The notes beneath the pieces were generated by a model. It did not search any database. It worked only from the letters and a program-made list of their open reading frames with translations, and was not told where the DNA came from. From Alcaligenaceae bacterium (GTDB lineage: Bacteria > Pseudomonadota > Gammaproteobacteria > Burkholderiales > Burkholderiaceae_B): a stretch of DNA of 64,000 nt. Shown piece by piece: positions 42,231 to 52,786 of this stretch; positions within the stretch are counted from its first letter, which is position 1; every line of letters starts with the position of its first letter. The translations under genes and the position numbers were made by a program. Location: NCBI GenBank assembly GCA_013416485.1, contig JACCEO010000003.1, positions 62,001-126,000 of the forward strand, in the 5' to 3' direction.

Positions 42231-43325
42231 CTAAAGAGCGGCTTTTACACGCGCTGCCGTGTCAGCTGGCAACCATTTTGTCCAGACATCCGATTGATTT
42301 TTCAGAAACCAAACTGCAATATCTTCAGGCTCGCCCTCGGTTTCCTCCATGTGGGCCATGACCTTATCCATGACAGGCAAAGGAACAGCGACCTTGGATA
42401 AAAACTCTGTCAGCTTGGGTGCATCCTGAGTGAACTTTGTAGTCACAGCAGTAAACACAGGATTCTCTGGGTAGGCGCTAGGCTCAGGATTTGCACAATT
42501 AGGATCGGTCAGACAAGCATGATTTTCCTTATCGTAAGCCGGTAATTCCAACTTAACCAAATCCATAGAGCCGACTAATGGCGTGGGATACCAATAATAA
42601 AAAGCAATGTTCTCCTGACGCTTGTAGGCTGCCGTTAAAGCGGCTTTTTGCGTAGCACCAGTACCTGGTGAAAACAGCGTAAAAGTATCGCCCAAGTGCA
42701 ATGCATTAAATAAGTTACCGCTAACTACCTCACACCCCCAGCCTGCTGGGCAGCCATAAAAGCGTCCCTTAGAGGGCTCTTCGGGATCTGTGAACTCATC
42801 TTTGAACTTCGGTAAATCAGCCGCAGACTTCAAGTCAGGTAAGCGTTCCGCCGTATAACGTGGAATGAACCAGGCTTCGCCACCCATGTAAATATCGCCT
42901 ATACGCTGCACTTTGCCGCTAGCCTCAGCTTTATTCCAGGGTTCAGCAACGCTGTTTAACCAGATCTCAGTATTGATATCCAAATCGCCACGCTCCAGCG
43001 CAGCTAGGGCAGGCAAGGTTTCAGTAGGTAGGACCTCAGATTTGCACCCATAGCCCTTGTCGGCAATGAAACGTTCGACTTCCACCAGGACCAGATTAGA
43101 CTCCCAGTTCATACCGCCAAACTTGATGGGCCTATCCAGTTCACACTGCGGGCCGTCGGCGGCGACAGCAACATTGGATACGGTAGCCAGACCCAACATG
43201 ACCGTGGCCAAACTTAGCCCAATAGCAAAACGGGAAAGACGTGGGGCAAATCCTGATGAGCGCGACAAGGTCGCCAACTGACTATCCACAGACGATGTGG
43301 GATGAAAATGTAAAGGTAAAAACAT
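42231..43325 (-). CDS. proX: Glycine betaine/proline ABC transporter substrate-binding protein
   Basis: A 364-residue periplasmic protein. AAGGAGG nine bases before ATG 43325 sets the start. An unusually long N-terminal leader (about 55 residues) ends in a hydrophobic core and the cleavage-like NVAVAADG. IKFGGMNWESNLVLVEVERF near residue 66 carries the ligand Trp, and INTEIWLNSVAEPW near 122 another. CPAGWGCEV near 190 is the Cys-rich loop typical of ProX. First gene of the proXWV operon, the usual order for osmoprotectant uptake with high ProX yield. Confidence 0.94.
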   Translation of the reverse strand: MFLPLHFHPTSSVDSQLATLSRSSGFAPRLSRFAIGLSLATVMLGLATVSNVAVAADGPQCELDRPIKFGGMNWESNLVLVEVERFIADKGYGCKSEVLPTETLPALAALERGDLDINTEIWLNSVAEPWNKAEASGKVQRIGDIYMGGEAWFIPRYTAERLPDLKSAADLPKFKDEFTDPEEPSKGRFYGCPAGWGCEVVSGNLFNALHLGDTFTLFSPGTGATQKAALTAAYKRQENIAFYYWYPTPLVGSMDLVKLELPAYDKENHACLTDPNCANPEPSAYPENPVFTAVTTKFTQDAPKLTEFLSKVAVPLPVMDKVMAHMEETEGEPEDIAVWFLKNQSDVWTKWLPADTAARVKAAL

Positions 43326-43625
43326 GGCTTTCTGCCTCCTTAAGTGACAAAATCGCGATACTGCCGTAGCAGTTGTAGCGATCTGGCCAAGGGGGTGTGC
43401 GGAAGACGGGCAAACGGCCGCCAATACAAACCGACACTAGCGTGATGGGTAATTAACTACCCGTTGACAGCGAATTAGGATCAGATGACCCTTGATACGC
43501 AAGAATTGAAATTAACCATTAAGGTTAAGTCATTTTACTCAGACTTTGGCACAAATGGAAACCCGCTGCCTAGCGCAACAAGCAAGACAGCAGGTTAATC
43601 ACGGCAAAAAAACAGGCCTGAGATG
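43326..43625. promoter_or_regulatory. Upstream region of proXWV with a GGGTA dyad
   Basis: 300 bp between proX and the cfa stop. GGGTA-N6-TACCC at 43447-43462, with TTAA inside, is a near-perfect dyad and a candidate operator. A minus-strand TTGCGT with CCTAAT 17 bp on lies near 43473-43502. No coding frame or terminator was recognised. Confidence 0.4.
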
Positions 43626-44888
43626 CTACTTTTGTGCGTAAATATAATCACGTCGCCACGGATAGGCTAGGTCTGCCGGATGATCCAGTTCGTCGCTACG
43701 ACCATGAGTTCGCGACTGAGCCAACACTTGATGCAAGGCGATCCAACCGTGCTCAAACCCCATCGCACAACCCGCCAAATACATACGGTACGCCCGCAAT
43801 GAACGCTCGCCTTGCTCGCTTTTTAGCGTTAGTTTAGCTTCAGGCAAGCAGGCTTCTAAAGCATCACTCCAGGCCCATAAGGTTCGTGCATAGTGTGGCC
43901 TAAGGTTTTCCACATCCAAATCTTCCAACCCACCTTCATTCAGGGTAGCCAGCACATGGCTGATATGTGTGAGTTCACCACCTGGAAAGATGAATTTCTC
44001 GATGAATTCACCCATGCCAGCACCCAACTCCGAGTTATCTACACCGCCAGCGGTAATCCCATGATTCAGAATTAGACCACCAGGACGCAATAAGCGCCGT
44101 AACTTAGAAAAATAGCCTTCTAACTGAGCCCTTCCCACATGCTCAAACATACCCACAGAAGCTATTTTGTCGTAGGGCTGGGATTCGTCTAATAGACGGT
44201 AATCCAGCAGTTCCATGCGCACACGTCCCTGCAACCCTTTGGCTTCAATGAGGCGATTGACATAGGCATGCTGGTTGCGTGACAGCGTAATGCCTGTCGC
44301 ATCGACGTCATAGTGTTCAGCAGCCCATAGTAGCAATCCACCCCAACCTGCCCCTACATCTAGAAAGCGCTCGCCACTGGACAAGCGTAACTTACGACAA
44401 ATGTGATCTAACTTGGCTTCTTGGGCCTGGGCAACGGATAAATCAGGCGTACGAAAATATGCGCAAGAATAAACCCGGCGAGGGTCCAGCCACAAGGCGT
44501 AGAAATCATCAGACAGATCGTAATGGAACTCGATTTGCTTAGCATCGCGTTCAATAGAGTGACGCCATACCGACACCAGCCTTTGGATAAGACTGGTCAA
44601 CCACCCGCCTCGGGCGGCATCTATGGGCGAACCAGGCAAGATAGCGGCAGCTAAATACATAAGGTCACGCATAGACCCTTCGACATCGAACTTGCCCTCG
44701 ACGTAATCTTCGCCTAGTTTGCCAACCTGTCCTGCCACTAAATTGGCAAGTACAGAGGTTTCGTGAACTACCAGGCAAACCTGAGCATCAGCTACTCCCG
44801 CTTTCTTCCCATTGGGCAAAACGAGTTGAACGGGTAATGGCAACGTGGCCAGCTTGGCTTCGACAGCAGACAAAACGGTACCCAACAT
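43626..44888 (-). CDS. cfa: Cyclopropane-fatty-acyl-phospholipid synthase
   Basis: A 420-residue enzyme that adds a methylene from SAM to unsaturated acyl chains of membrane lipids. An N-terminal lipid-binding domain is followed by IEFHYDLSDDFYALWLDPRRVYSCAYF-type sequence (near residue 143) and motif I FLDVGAGWGGLLLWAAEHYD (near 197). The conserved Cys and the SVGMFEHVGRAQL segment near 265 are present. GGGGAG lies six bases before ATG 44888. A 27-residue hydrophobic ORF ends nine bases upstream. Confidence 0.95.
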   Translation of the reverse strand: MLGTVLSAVEAKLATLPLPVQLVLPNGKKAGVADAQVCLVVHETSVLANLVAGQVGKLGEDYVEGKFDVEGSMRDLMYLAAAILPGSPIDAARGGWLTSLIQRLVSVWRHSIERDAKQIEFHYDLSDDFYALWLDPRRVYSCAYFRTPDLSVAQAQEAKLDHICRKLRLSSGERFLDVGAGWGGLLLWAAEHYDVDATGITLSRNQHAYVNRLIEAKGLQGRVRMELLDYRLLDESQPYDKIASVGMFEHVGRAQLEGYFSKLRRLLRPGGLILNHGITAGGVDNSELGAGMGEFIEKFIFPGGELTHISHVLATLNEGGLEDLDVENLRPHYARTLWAWSDALEACLPEAKLTLKSEQGERSLRAYRMYLAGCAMGFEHGWIALHQVLAQSRTHGRSDELDHPADLAYPWRRDYIYAQK

Positions 44889-44897
44889 GGACTCCCC

Positions 44898-44981
44898 TCA
44901 TGACTGAAACAATATCGTTATTAAGTAAAAACCAACCGCAAACCCAACAGCGGTAAGTGCTAATATCCTTAGCATCAGCAT
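44898..44981 (-). CDS. 27-residue single-helix membrane ORF upstream of cfa
   Basis: ATG 44981 to TGA 44898. The predicted peptide is one hydrophobic helix after Met-Leu-Met-Leu-Arg: ILALTAVGFAVGFYLITILF, then Gln-Ser. It is too short for usual gene finders. Its stop is 9 bp before the cfa ATG and lies next to the cfa ribosome site, so translational coupling is likely if it is read. A weak GAAAAGAA precedes its ATG. It could be a small regulatory membrane protein or chance. Confidence 0.4.
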   Translation of the reverse strand: MLMLRILALTAVGFAVGFYLITILFQS

Positions 44982-45093
44982 TTCTTTTCTATTATCAAAC
45001 CATATTTGTCTTATGACCAGCCCCCGATAAAGTAACTACTTATATCGTCAGCAATCCACACAAGAGAGCCTGCTTTTTTGCCTAGCCCATCCC

Positions 45094-46290
45094 ATGCCAT
45101 CATCTCAGCAGTCTTTATCTAGTATTCCTCGTTGGCTCATCTTGATGGGGCTGTTATCGGCACTAGGTCCTCTAGCCATAGATATGTATTTGCCCGCTTT
45201 CCCCGCAATGGCGAACAGCTTGGGCACGACACCGGGTGCCATAGAGCGCACCTTGGCCAGTTATCTGTTTGGCCTGGCCTTGGCACAAATTGTGTACGGC
45301 CCATTTGCCGATCGTTATGGACGTCGTAAGCCCCTGATTTTTGGGCTAGTGGTGTTTATTGTGGCTTCTGTAGGTTGCGCCTACTCCAGTGATGTAGAAC
45401 ACCTAATCTGGTGGCGCATTGCCCAAGCCTTTGGCGGTGCTGCAGGCATGGTGATCCCACGCGCTGTTATCCGTGATCACTTCGATACCCGCGATTCTTC
45501 AAAGGCCTTGTCACTACTCATGCTGATCATGGGGGCCACCCCCATTATTGCGCCTATATTAGGCGGGCAAGTTCTGATTTTCGCCAACTGGCGTTGGATA
45601 TTCGGCATCATGACGGTAGGTGGTGGGTTGCTATTACTGGGTGTAGTCAAAACCATGCGGGAAAGCTTGGTACCTGAACGCATGATTGCGCTTAGCTTTT
45701 CGACCATAGGCCGCAATTACATGGGCCTGCTGAAGCACAAAAGATTCATGTTTTATACCCTAGCCGGAGGCTTTGGTTCAGCTGGGATGTTCGCTTATAT
45801 TGCAGGTTCGCCACGCATATTTATTGAAATATTTGATGTGGATCCACGTTATTTTGGTTTTTTATTTGGTCTAAATGCTGCCGCACTAATTCTGTCATCA
45901 CAGGTCAGCGCTCGCTTACTAAACCGCTACGCCCCTGAGACATTGATGAAAAAAGCACAGATTATGCTAGTAATCATGACGCTGACAGGACTGGTTCTTA
46001 CCTTAATAAACTGGCTTACTCTGGCTCTATTAATGGTATGCTTAGTCGGTTTCATGGCCAGTCAGGGTTTTGTCAGCCCAAATACAGCGGCCTTGGCATT
46101 GCGTGAACAAAGCAATCGCCTAGGTGTAGCGTCTGCCTTAATGGGCACATTACAAATGCTGTGTGGTGCTAGTGCTGGTCTGGCTGTCAGTATCTGGCAG
46201 TCATCTTCGCCATTGCCATTAACCGGCATATTAGCGTTGTGTGCATGCATATCGTGGTTATTTGGTCGCGCTGCCTTAAAGGCCGCTTGA
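45094..46290 (+). CDS. Bcr/CflA family multidrug efflux MFS transporter
   Basis: A 398-residue MFS exporter with twelve helices. LSALGPLAIDMYLPAFPAMA (about residues 19-38) is the Bcr/CflA signature in helix 1, and the MFS loop GPFADRYGRRKPLI is near residue 68; PRAVIRDHFDTRDSSKAL near 123 is also typical. It would export drugs such as bicyclomycin or chloramphenicol, or sulfonamides, with protons. It is divergent from the cfa cluster, about 110 bp from the small ORF. Confidence 0.92.
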   Translation: MPSSQQSLSSIPRWLILMGLLSALGPLAIDMYLPAFPAMANSLGTTPGAIERTLASYLFGLALAQIVYGPFADRYGRRKPLIFGLVVFIVASVGCAYSSDVEHLIWWRIAQAFGGAAGMVIPRAVIRDHFDTRDSSKALSLLMLIMGATPIIAPILGGQVLIFANWRWIFGIMTVGGGLLLLGVVKTMRESLVPERMIALSFSTIGRNYMGLLKHKRFMFYTLAGGFGSAGMFAYIAGSPRIFIEIFDVDPRYFGFLFGLNAAALILSSQVSARLLNRYAPETLMKKAQIMLVIMTLTGLVLTLINWLTLALLMVCLVGFMASQGFVSPNTAALALREQSNRLGVASALMGTLQMLCGASAGLAVSIWQSSSPLPLTGILALCACISWLFGRAALKAA

Positions 46291-46316
46291 TCAAAGTCAT
46301 TGTTTCGTATTAGAAT
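46287..46316 (+). promoter_or_regulatory. Promoter of rpmB-rpmG
   Basis: TTGATC (46287-46292), 18-bp spacer, TAGAAT (46311-46316). The -35 box overlaps the stop codon of the exporter gene. Confidence 0.6.
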
Positions 46317-46441
46317 ACTAGGCTTTACGGATACACGGTTAGCTTTGCTTTCACAGGGCTTACAGGGCTGCATAGGCGTCCTTACTGGTGTATGGCAAGT
46401 TAATCAATTGTATTTAAGCAAAATTATCAAGGGGTATTACC

Positions 46442-46678
46442 ATGGCACGCGTATGCCAAGTTACCGGCAAAGGCCCAATGGTGGGCAACAATGTTTCGCA
46501 CGCTAACAACAAAACTAAGCGTCGTTTTTTACCGAATCTGCAATCGCGCCGTTTCTGGGTCGAAAGCGAAAACCGCTGGGTTCGCCTGCGCGTTTCCACC
46601 CGTGCGCTGCGCACCATCGACAAGAACGGTATAGATTCCGTCTTGGCCGACATGCGCGCTCGTGGCCAGCTGGCTTAA
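46442..46678 (+). CDS. rpmB: Ribosomal protein L28
   Basis: A 78-residue large-subunit protein. [20 protein letters not shown] and [20 protein letters not shown] are the L28 signatures. Start ATG 46442 has AAGGGG upstream. It leads the rpmB-rpmG operon just before leuS, a betaproteobacterial arrangement. Confidence 0.98.
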   Translation: MARVCQVTGKGPMVGNNVSHANNKTKRRFLPNLQSRRFWVESENRWVRLRVSTRALRTIDKNGIDSVLADMRARGQLA

Positions 46679-46712
46679 GCCGCTGCTCACCTAACCCTTA
46701 CAGGAGTCCATT

Positions 46713-46880
46713 ATGGCTAAAGGTACACGCGAGAAAATCAAGCTCGAGTCCAGCGCTGGTACAGGTCATTTCTACACGACCACCAAGAACAAACGCAACA
46801 TGCCCGAAAAAATGTTGATCAAGAAATTTGATCCAGTGGCTCGCAAACATGTTGAGTACAAAGAAACCAAGCTCAGGTAA
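46713..46880 (+). CDS. rpmG: Ribosomal protein L33
   Basis: A 55-residue protein read from ATG 46713 to TAA 46880 behind CAGGAG. It starts [20 protein letters not shown], then [20 protein letters not shown], and ends in ETKLR, the L33 pattern. The Cys pairs of the zinc form are absent, so this is the zinc-independent type. 34 bp after rpmB, followed by a terminator. Confidence 0.97.
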   Translation: MAKGTREKIKLESSAGTGHFYTTTKNKRNMPEKMLIKKFDPVARKHVEYKETKLR

Positions 46881-46901
46881 TCAACCTGCAGCTACCCCTT
46901 G

Positions 46902-46926
46902 AAACCCTGCCACGGCGGGGTTTTTT
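46902..46926 (+). terminator. Terminator after rpmG
   Basis: AAACCCTGC / GCGGGGTTT with a 4-nt loop and one G-T pair, then a T run. Confidence 0.85.
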
Positions 46927-47009
46927 CTTTCTAGGCCAACATATAACTACAGGCTCCTTGCTTGCAGCCTTATAATAGTTGGTTTGATCACTTATAAACT
47001 CCGGATCTC

Positions 47010-49664
47010 ATGCAGGAACGCTACAGCCCCACCCATGTTGAACAGGCCGCTCACCAAGACTGGAATCAGCGCGATGCCTATCGTGTAACGGAATACGCCA
47101 CTGATGCTAGCGGTGCGCCTAAACCCAAGTTTTATGCCTGCTCCATGCTGCCCTACCCTAGCGGCAAGCTGCACATGGGTCATGTGCGCAACTACACCAT
47201 CAATGACATGATGGCGCGTCAGTTACGCATGCGCGGCTACAACGTGCTTATGCCTATGGGCTGGGATGCATTTGGCATGCCGGCGGAAAACGCAGCCATG
47301 AAGTCTGGCGTACCGCCAGCCAAATGGACCTACGACAACATCGCCTACATGAAAAAACAAATGCAGGCGATGGGATTGGCCATAGACTGGTCACGCGAAA
47401 TGTGCGCCTGCGATCCCAAGTACTACAAATGGAACCAATGGCTATTCCTGAAAATGCTGGAGAAAGGCATAGCCTATCGCAAGACTCAGGTGGTCAACTG
47501 GGACCCCGCAGATCAAACCGTACTGGCCAACGAACAAGTCATTGATGGTCGAGGCTGGCGATCAGGAGCTTTGGTCGAAAAGCGTGAAATTCCTGGCTAC
47601 TATCTGCGCATCACCGACTACACCGATGAGCTTCTGGATCAGGTAAAAAACAACCTGGAAGGTTGGCCCGAGCGCGTACGTCTTATGCAAGAAAACTGGA
47701 TAGGAAAAAGTGAAGGTGTACGATTTGCTTTCACCCACACCATCCAGGGTGCGGATAACACCACCATACAAGACGGAAAAATGTATGTCTTTACCACGCG
47801 CGCCGACACCATCATGGGTGTTACGTTTTGCGCCGTGGCCCCAGAACACCCACTAGCTACTCATGCAGCAGCCAACAACCCTGCCCTAGCCGCCTTTATT
47901 GAGTCCTGCAAAAAAGGCGGAACCACAGAAGCCGAAATTGCGCTACGTGAAAAAGAAGGCATGGCTACCGGCCTAACCGTAACCCACCCAATTAGTGGTG
48001 CAGAAATCCCTGTCTGGGTGGGTAACTACGTACTCATGAGCTATGGCGACGGTGCCGTCATGGGCGTACCCGCTCACGACGAACGCGACTTTGCCTTCGC
48101 CAAGAAATACCAATTACCGATACTAGACGTTGTTGCCGTCGAAGGTAAAACCTACTCTACCGAACAGTGGCAGGACTGGTATGGCGATAAGCAACAAGGC
48201 CTTACGGTCAACTCAGGCAAATACAATGGCCTGGCTCCTATAGACACCATTAACGCCGTTGCTGCCGACCTAGCCGCTAAGGGCTTAGGCGAAAAGCAAA
48301 CCACCTGGCGTTTGCGTGACTGGGGTGTTTCCCGTCAACGCTATTGGGGCACACCCATCCCAATTATTCACTGCACCGATTGCGGTGCTGTGCCTGTGCC
48401 CGAAAAAGACCTGCCAGTCATTTTGCCAGACAACCTGATTCCCGATGGCAGTGGCAACCCGCTAGCCAAAGATGAAGCCTTTTTGTCGTGCGTATGTCCC
48501 AGCTGCAATAAACCAGCACGTCGCGAAACCGACACAATGGATACCTTTGTCGACTCATCCTGGTACTTCATGCGCTACACCTCACCTGACAACGATCAGG
48601 CGATGGTTGACGAGCGCAATGATTACTGGATGCCTATGGACCAATACATAGGCGGCATAGAACACGCTGTCTTACACCTACTGTATGCTCGTTTCTGGAC
48701 ACGGGTCATGCGTGACCTAGATCTGGTCAAATTCGACGAGCCCTTCACCCGTCTGCTTACCCAGGGTATGGTGTTAAATCACATATATACACGCAAAGCA
48801 GACAACGGCGCGGTGGAATACTACTGGCCCGAAGAAGTCCAAAATACCTACGATGCCAAAGGCGTCATTACCGGTGCAAAACGCATCTCTGACGGGCTAG
48901 AAGTTCAGTACGGTGGCATAGGAACTATGTCCAAGTCCAAGAACAATGGCGTAGACCCGCAATCCCTAATTGACACTATGGGGGCCGACACTGCCCGCCT
49001 GTTCGTCATGTTTGCCAGTCCACCAGAACAAACTCTGGAATGGTCAGATTCTGGTGTCGATGGCGCCCACCGTTTCCTGCGTCGTTTATGGGTATATGCC
49101 CATAAATACCAGCAAGCTATACAGCAAGCTCATGGTCCTGCCGACTGGGGTCAAGCGGACAATGCCTCTAAGGACTTGCGCCGCGAAGTACACAACCTAC
49201 TCAAGCAAGCCGACTACGACTACCAACGCATACACTACAACACCGTGGTGTCGTCCTGCATGAAAATGCTAAACACCCTGGAATCAGCCACATTGCCCGA
49301 TAGTCTTATCGGCCGTCAGGCACAAGCCGATACCTTATCCATACTGCTGCGCGTGCTGTACCCCGTAGTACCACACATCACTTGGCAGCTATGGCGTGAT
49401 CTGGGTTATGCCGACATACACGGCGACCTTCTGGACGCACCTTGGCCTGAAGTCGATCCTGCTGCCTTAGTGGCTGATGAAATCGAGCTTATGCTGCAAA
49501 TCAACGGTAAGCTGCGCGGCGCTATTACGGTTGCCAACGGTGCCAGCAAACAGGACATAGAAGCCTTAGCCTTGCAACATGACTCCATAACCAAGTTCCT
49601 AGAAGGACGTCCAGTAAAACGCGTTATCGTTGTTCCTGGAAAACTTGTGAATATCGTCGGATAA
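47010..49664 (+). CDS. leuS: Leucyl-tRNA synthetase
   Basis: An 884-residue class I synthetase that charges tRNA-Leu. The HIGH-type motif is in [19 protein letters not shown] (near residue 49), the editing domain covers about residues 220-420 with [20 protein letters not shown], and the KMSKS motif is [11 protein letters not shown] (near 640). A Zn-type insertion with [10 protein letters not shown] and CVCPSC is seen near residue 460-500. Length is normal. lptE begins 8 bp after the stop. Confidence 0.98.
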   Translation: MQERYSPTHVEQAAHQDWNQRDAYRVTEYATDASGAPKPKFYACSMLPYPSGKLHMGHVRNYTINDMMARQLRMRGYNVLMPMGWDAFGMPAENAAMKSGVPPAKWTYDNIAYMKKQMQAMGLAIDWSREMCACDPKYYKWNQWLFLKMLEKGIAYRKTQVVNWDPADQTVLANEQVIDGRGWRSGALVEKREIPGYYLRITDYTDELLDQVKNNLEGWPERVRLMQENWIGKSEGVRFAFTHTIQGADNTTIQDGKMYVFTTRADTIMGVTFCAVAPEHPLATHAAANNPALAAFIESCKKGGTTEAEIALREKEGMATGLTVTHPISGAEIPVWVGNYVLMSYGDGAVMGVPAHDERDFAFAKKYQLPILDVVAVEGKTYSTEQWQDWYGDKQQGLTVNSGKYNGLAPIDTINAVAADLAAKGLGEKQTTWRLRDWGVSRQRYWGTPIPIIHCTDCGAVPVPEKDLPVILPDNLIPDGSGNPLAKDEAFLSCVCPSCNKPARRETDTMDTFVDSSWYFMRYTSPDNDQAMVDERNDYWMPMDQYIGGIEHAVLHLLYARFWTRVMRDLDLVKFDEPFTRLLTQGMVLNHIYTRKADNGAVEYYWPEEVQNTYDAKGVITGAKRISDGLEVQYGGIGTMSKSKNNGVDPQSLIDTMGADTARLFVMFASPPEQTLEWSDSGVDGAHRFLRRLWVYAHKYQQAIQQAHGPADWGQADNASKDLRREVHNLLKQADYDYQRIHYNTVVSSCMKMLNTLESATLPDSLIGRQAQADTLSILLRVLYPVVPHITWQLWRDLGYADIHGDLLDAPWPEVDPAALVADEIELMLQINGKLRGAITVANGASKQDIEALALQHDSITKFLEGRPVKRVIVVPGKLVNIVG

Positions 49665-49672
49665 TATCAGGC

Positions 49673-50344
49673 ATGCCTATCACACTCGCCCCTGTCACTT
49701 CCCTATCCACTGCCAGATCTTCATGGCAGTGGCTGCGCTACTTAGCGTGTGTGATGTTATGCCTGCTGGTAGCTGCTTGCGGCTTCCGGCTCAAGGGGCC
49801 TACGCCCCTGCCATTTGACACTATCTACACCAATATCGCAGAAAACTCTGCCTTTGGCGCTGGCATGCGGCGTGCCATCGTGGCAAGTTCACCCAACACC
49901 CGTTTCGTTGCCGAACCTGCCGACGCCCAAGCCAAACTAATACAGCTGTCTAACGATCAAAGCCTACGTGAACTTTCCATAGATGCCCAAGGTCAGGTAG
50001 AGGAGTACGAACTGAACTTGGTGTTCGTGTTTCAGCTAACTGATGCCAAGGGCCATATCATCCTAGAGCCCACCACACTCAGGGCCACACGCGAGGTTCC
50101 CTATAACGCCAATGTCGTCCAGGCAAAACAAAGCGAAATCAGTACTGTTTTCAAGGAAATGCAGCAGTCCATGATCAACCGTGTGGTACGCCACTTAAGT
50201 GCACCTGATGTCACGGCGGCTTTCCTGAAACCTGATGACCTTCCCATCGACGACAGCCAAATTGACAGCACACCGCAATTCGATACTTCCACACCAGCCA
50301 GCCCTTGGGGGACACCTGATGTCATACCCCGAATTGGCCAATAA
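49673..50344 (+). CDS. lptE: LPS-assembly lipoprotein LptE
   Basis: A 223-residue outer-membrane lipoprotein that plugs the LptD barrel and helps place LPS on the cell surface. Signal peptide with lipobox LVAAC (lipidated Cys near residue 36), then GFRLKGPTPLPFDTIYTNIA, the LptE start. A Pro/Asp/Thr-rich tail from about residue 185 is probably disordered. The signal has an extended N-region of about 20 residues. Placed between leuS and holA as in other proteobacteria. Confidence 0.95.
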   Translation: MPITLAPVTSLSTARSSWQWLRYLACVMLCLLVAACGFRLKGPTPLPFDTIYTNIAENSAFGAGMRRAIVASSPNTRFVAEPADAQAKLIQLSNDQSLRELSIDAQGQVEEYELNLVFVFQLTDAKGHIILEPTTLRATREVPYNANVVQAKQSEISTVFKEMQQSMINRVVRHLSAPDVTAAFLKPDDLPIDDSQIDSTPQFDTSTPASPWGTPDVIPRIGQ

Positions 50345-50350
50345 ACAGGC

Positions 50351-51415
50351 ATGGCAACCAGCCTGGATTCCGACAGCCTACTACGTCAGTTAGCGGCTGA
50401 AACTGCGCCTGTACTTGCCCCTTTTTATGTGGTGACTGGCGATGAGATCTTGCTGGCTACTGAAGCCGCTGACGCCTTACGCGCTGCTGCTGCCAAAGCG
50501 GGATATAGCGAACGCGTTAGCCTGATCATGGATGCCCGCAGTGACTGGTCTACCCTGATAGGCGCCACCCAAAATATCTCACTGTTTGGTGACAAACGCT
50601 TAGTGGATGTTTCTATCCCCACAGGCAAACCTGGGCGCAATGGTGCTGACACGCTAGTTAAACTGGCTGACATGATAAAAACCTATGCCTTGTCAGGGAC
50701 TATGATTTTAATCAACCTGCCTCGTTTAGATAGGGCTACACGCAATGCCAAATGGGCTCAGGCCCTGATACAAAACGCCGTCATGGTGGACATTAGCAGC
50801 ATAGGCCGCAACGAACTGCCAAACTGGATAGGTCGGCGACTGGCTGCCCAAGGCCAACAACTAGAGCGCAACAGCTTGGAATGGATGGCTGACAAGGTCG
50901 AAGGCAATCTGTTAGCGGCTCATCAAGAAATACTTAAGCTGGGCTTGCTATACCCTGAAGGTAAAATCAGCGTAGACGACGTTGAGCAAGCCGTACTGAA
51001 TGTGGCCCGTTATAACGTCTTTGGCCTGCGCGACGCCATGCTGAGTGGTCAAGCCTCTAAGACCTTGACCATGTTAACGGGGCTACGTGCTGAAGGCGAA
51101 GCCCTACCCCTGATACTATGGGCCATAGGTGACGAAGTGCGCGTACTGGCACGTTTGTCAGCAGTTCAAGAAGCTGGCCAAGACTTACAGGCTGAAATGC
51201 GTAAGCACAGGATCTTCGGGCCACGCGAACAGCTATTACGCCAAACCTTACGACGCGTATCGCCACGCACCTGGCCTGCAGCCGTACAACATGCTCACGA
51301 CATAGACCGCCTAATCAAAGGCCTGCGTGTCCCAGGCCGCTTAGACGACCCCTGGGAAGAACTTTCACGGCTAGCACTGCGTATTGCGGTCAGCCCTGCA
51401 CCACGACCTCGCTAG
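50351..51415 (+). CDS. holA: DNA polymerase III subunit delta
   Basis: A 354-residue clamp-loader subunit. LAPFYVVTGDEILLATEAAD (residues 16-35) is the conserved N-terminus of HolA, with FGDKRLVDVSIPTGKPG near 75 and the LEWMADKVEGNLLAAHQEILK helix near 180. It opens the beta clamp as part of the gamma complex. It starts 6 bp after lptE. Confidence 0.96.
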   Translation: MATSLDSDSLLRQLAAETAPVLAPFYVVTGDEILLATEAADALRAAAAKAGYSERVSLIMDARSDWSTLIGATQNISLFGDKRLVDVSIPTGKPGRNGADTLVKLADMIKTYALSGTMILINLPRLDRATRNAKWAQALIQNAVMVDISSIGRNELPNWIGRRLAAQGQQLERNSLEWMADKVEGNLLAAHQEILKLGLLYPEGKISVDDVEQAVLNVARYNVFGLRDAMLSGQASKTLTMLTGLRAEGEALPLILWAIGDEVRVLARLSAVQEAGQDLQAEMRKHRIFGPREQLLRQTLRRVSPRTWPAAVQHAHDIDRLIKGLRVPGRLDDPWEELSRLALRIAVSPAPRPR

Positions 51416-51496
51416 CCTGCATCCAGCATCTAGCCGGCCTACTTATAGCTAGGCCACGCCGTGCCCCTGTAGACTCTTTAATGCATATACATCATC

Positions 51497-52774
51497 ATGA
51501 CGACTCTAGCCACAACTCAAACGGACACCAGCGACATACGTTTACTGGGTAAACAAGCCAAACGCGCTGCTGCCATCATGCGTACCGCCCCTGGCAAGGC
51601 CAAAGCCCAGGCTTTGCATGCGATGGCCGACCTACTGCTTACACAAAAGCAACAGCTACAAGCTGAAAACGCCAAAGACATCAAGGCAGCCCGTGCCAAC
51701 GGGCTGGACTCTGCCATGCTAGAACGCTTGGCACTCTCAGATACAGCGCTAGACGTTATGGCACAAGGCCTACGGCAAATTGCTGATATGCCTGATCCTG
51801 TAGGCGGTATTACTGCCTCAACATTAAGGCCTAATGGAATGCGCGTCGCCCAGATGCGAGTTCCCCTAGGCGTTATCGGCATCATCTATGAGTCTCGCCC
51901 TAACGTCACCATAGATGCAGCTGCACTATGCTTGAAGTCTGGTAACGCCACTGTATTACGTGGTGGTAGCGAAGCCTTTTATTCCAATATGGCACTAGGC
52001 AATATCATTCAACAAGGCTTGTCACAAGCCGGCCTACCTGCACATGCGGTACAAGTTGTGGGCACCACGGACCGTGCCGCTGTGGGTGAACTAATCACCC
52101 TGACCGACTACATAGACGTCATTATTCCGCGTGGTGGCAAAGGCCTAATTGCACGCCTTAGTGCTGATGCCAAAGTCCCATTAATCAAGCACCTAGATGG
52201 CAACTGCCATATTTATGTAGACGCCCACGCTGATCTGGATCAGGCTCACGATATCGCCGTCAATGCGAAAACATATCGGTATGGTATTTGTGGCACCATG
52301 GAAACACTATTGGTACATACCGATGTGGCCGCCAGCCTATTGCCCCAGCTAGCACTCACCTTAAGCAACAAAGGTGTAGAACTACGTGGCTGCGAACGCA
52401 CCTGCGCCCTGCTGCCTCAAGCCTTAGCTGCCACAGTCCATGATTGGGAAACCGAATACCTGGGCCCTACACTGGCCATACGGATAGTCGACACCATAGA
52501 CCAGGCCATGGAACACATCGCTCTGTATAGCTCCGAGCATACCGAATCGATTATTACTGAAAACTTGCACGCAGCCACCCGCTTTCAAAACGAAGTGGAT
52601 TCCAGCTCTGTGTATGTGAATCTACCTACCTGCTTTGCCGACGGTTTTGAATATGGCTTGGGCGCAGAAATTGGTATTTCCACGAATCGTCTGCACGCCC
52701 GTGGTCCTGTTGGCCTGGAAGGCCTGACCACCCTGAAATGGGTGCTGACGGGCAATGGCCAGCTGCGCGGCTAG
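51497..52774 (+). CDS. proA: Glutamate-5-semialdehyde dehydrogenase (gamma-glutamyl phosphate reductase)
   Basis: A 425-residue NADPH-dependent enzyme of proline synthesis that reduces gamma-glutamyl phosphate. [20 protein letters not shown] near residue 119 binds cofactor, and the catalytic Cys is in [13 protein letters not shown] (near 258). [10 protein letters not shown] near 212 and [13 protein letters not shown] at the C-terminus are ProA marks. proB is not in the window. It is followed by hemJ after 12 bp. Confidence 0.97.
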   Translation: MTTLATTQTDTSDIRLLGKQAKRAAAIMRTAPGKAKAQALHAMADLLLTQKQQLQAENAKDIKAARANGLDSAMLERLALSDTALDVMAQGLRQIADMPDPVGGITASTLRPNGMRVAQMRVPLGVIGIIYESRPNVTIDAAALCLKSGNATVLRGGSEAFYSNMALGNIIQQGLSQAGLPAHAVQVVGTTDRAAVGELITLTDYIDVIIPRGGKGLIARLSADAKVPLIKHLDGNCHIYVDAHADLDQAHDIAVNAKTYRYGICGTMETLLVHTDVAASLLPQLALTLSNKGVELRGCERTCALLPQALAATVHDWETEYLGPTLAIRIVDTIDQAMEHIALYSSEHTESIITENLHAATRFQNEVDSSSVYVNLPTCFADGFEYGLGAEIGISTNRLHARGPVGLEGLTTLKWVLTGNGQLRG

Positions 52775-52786
52775 GTAGACAACACT

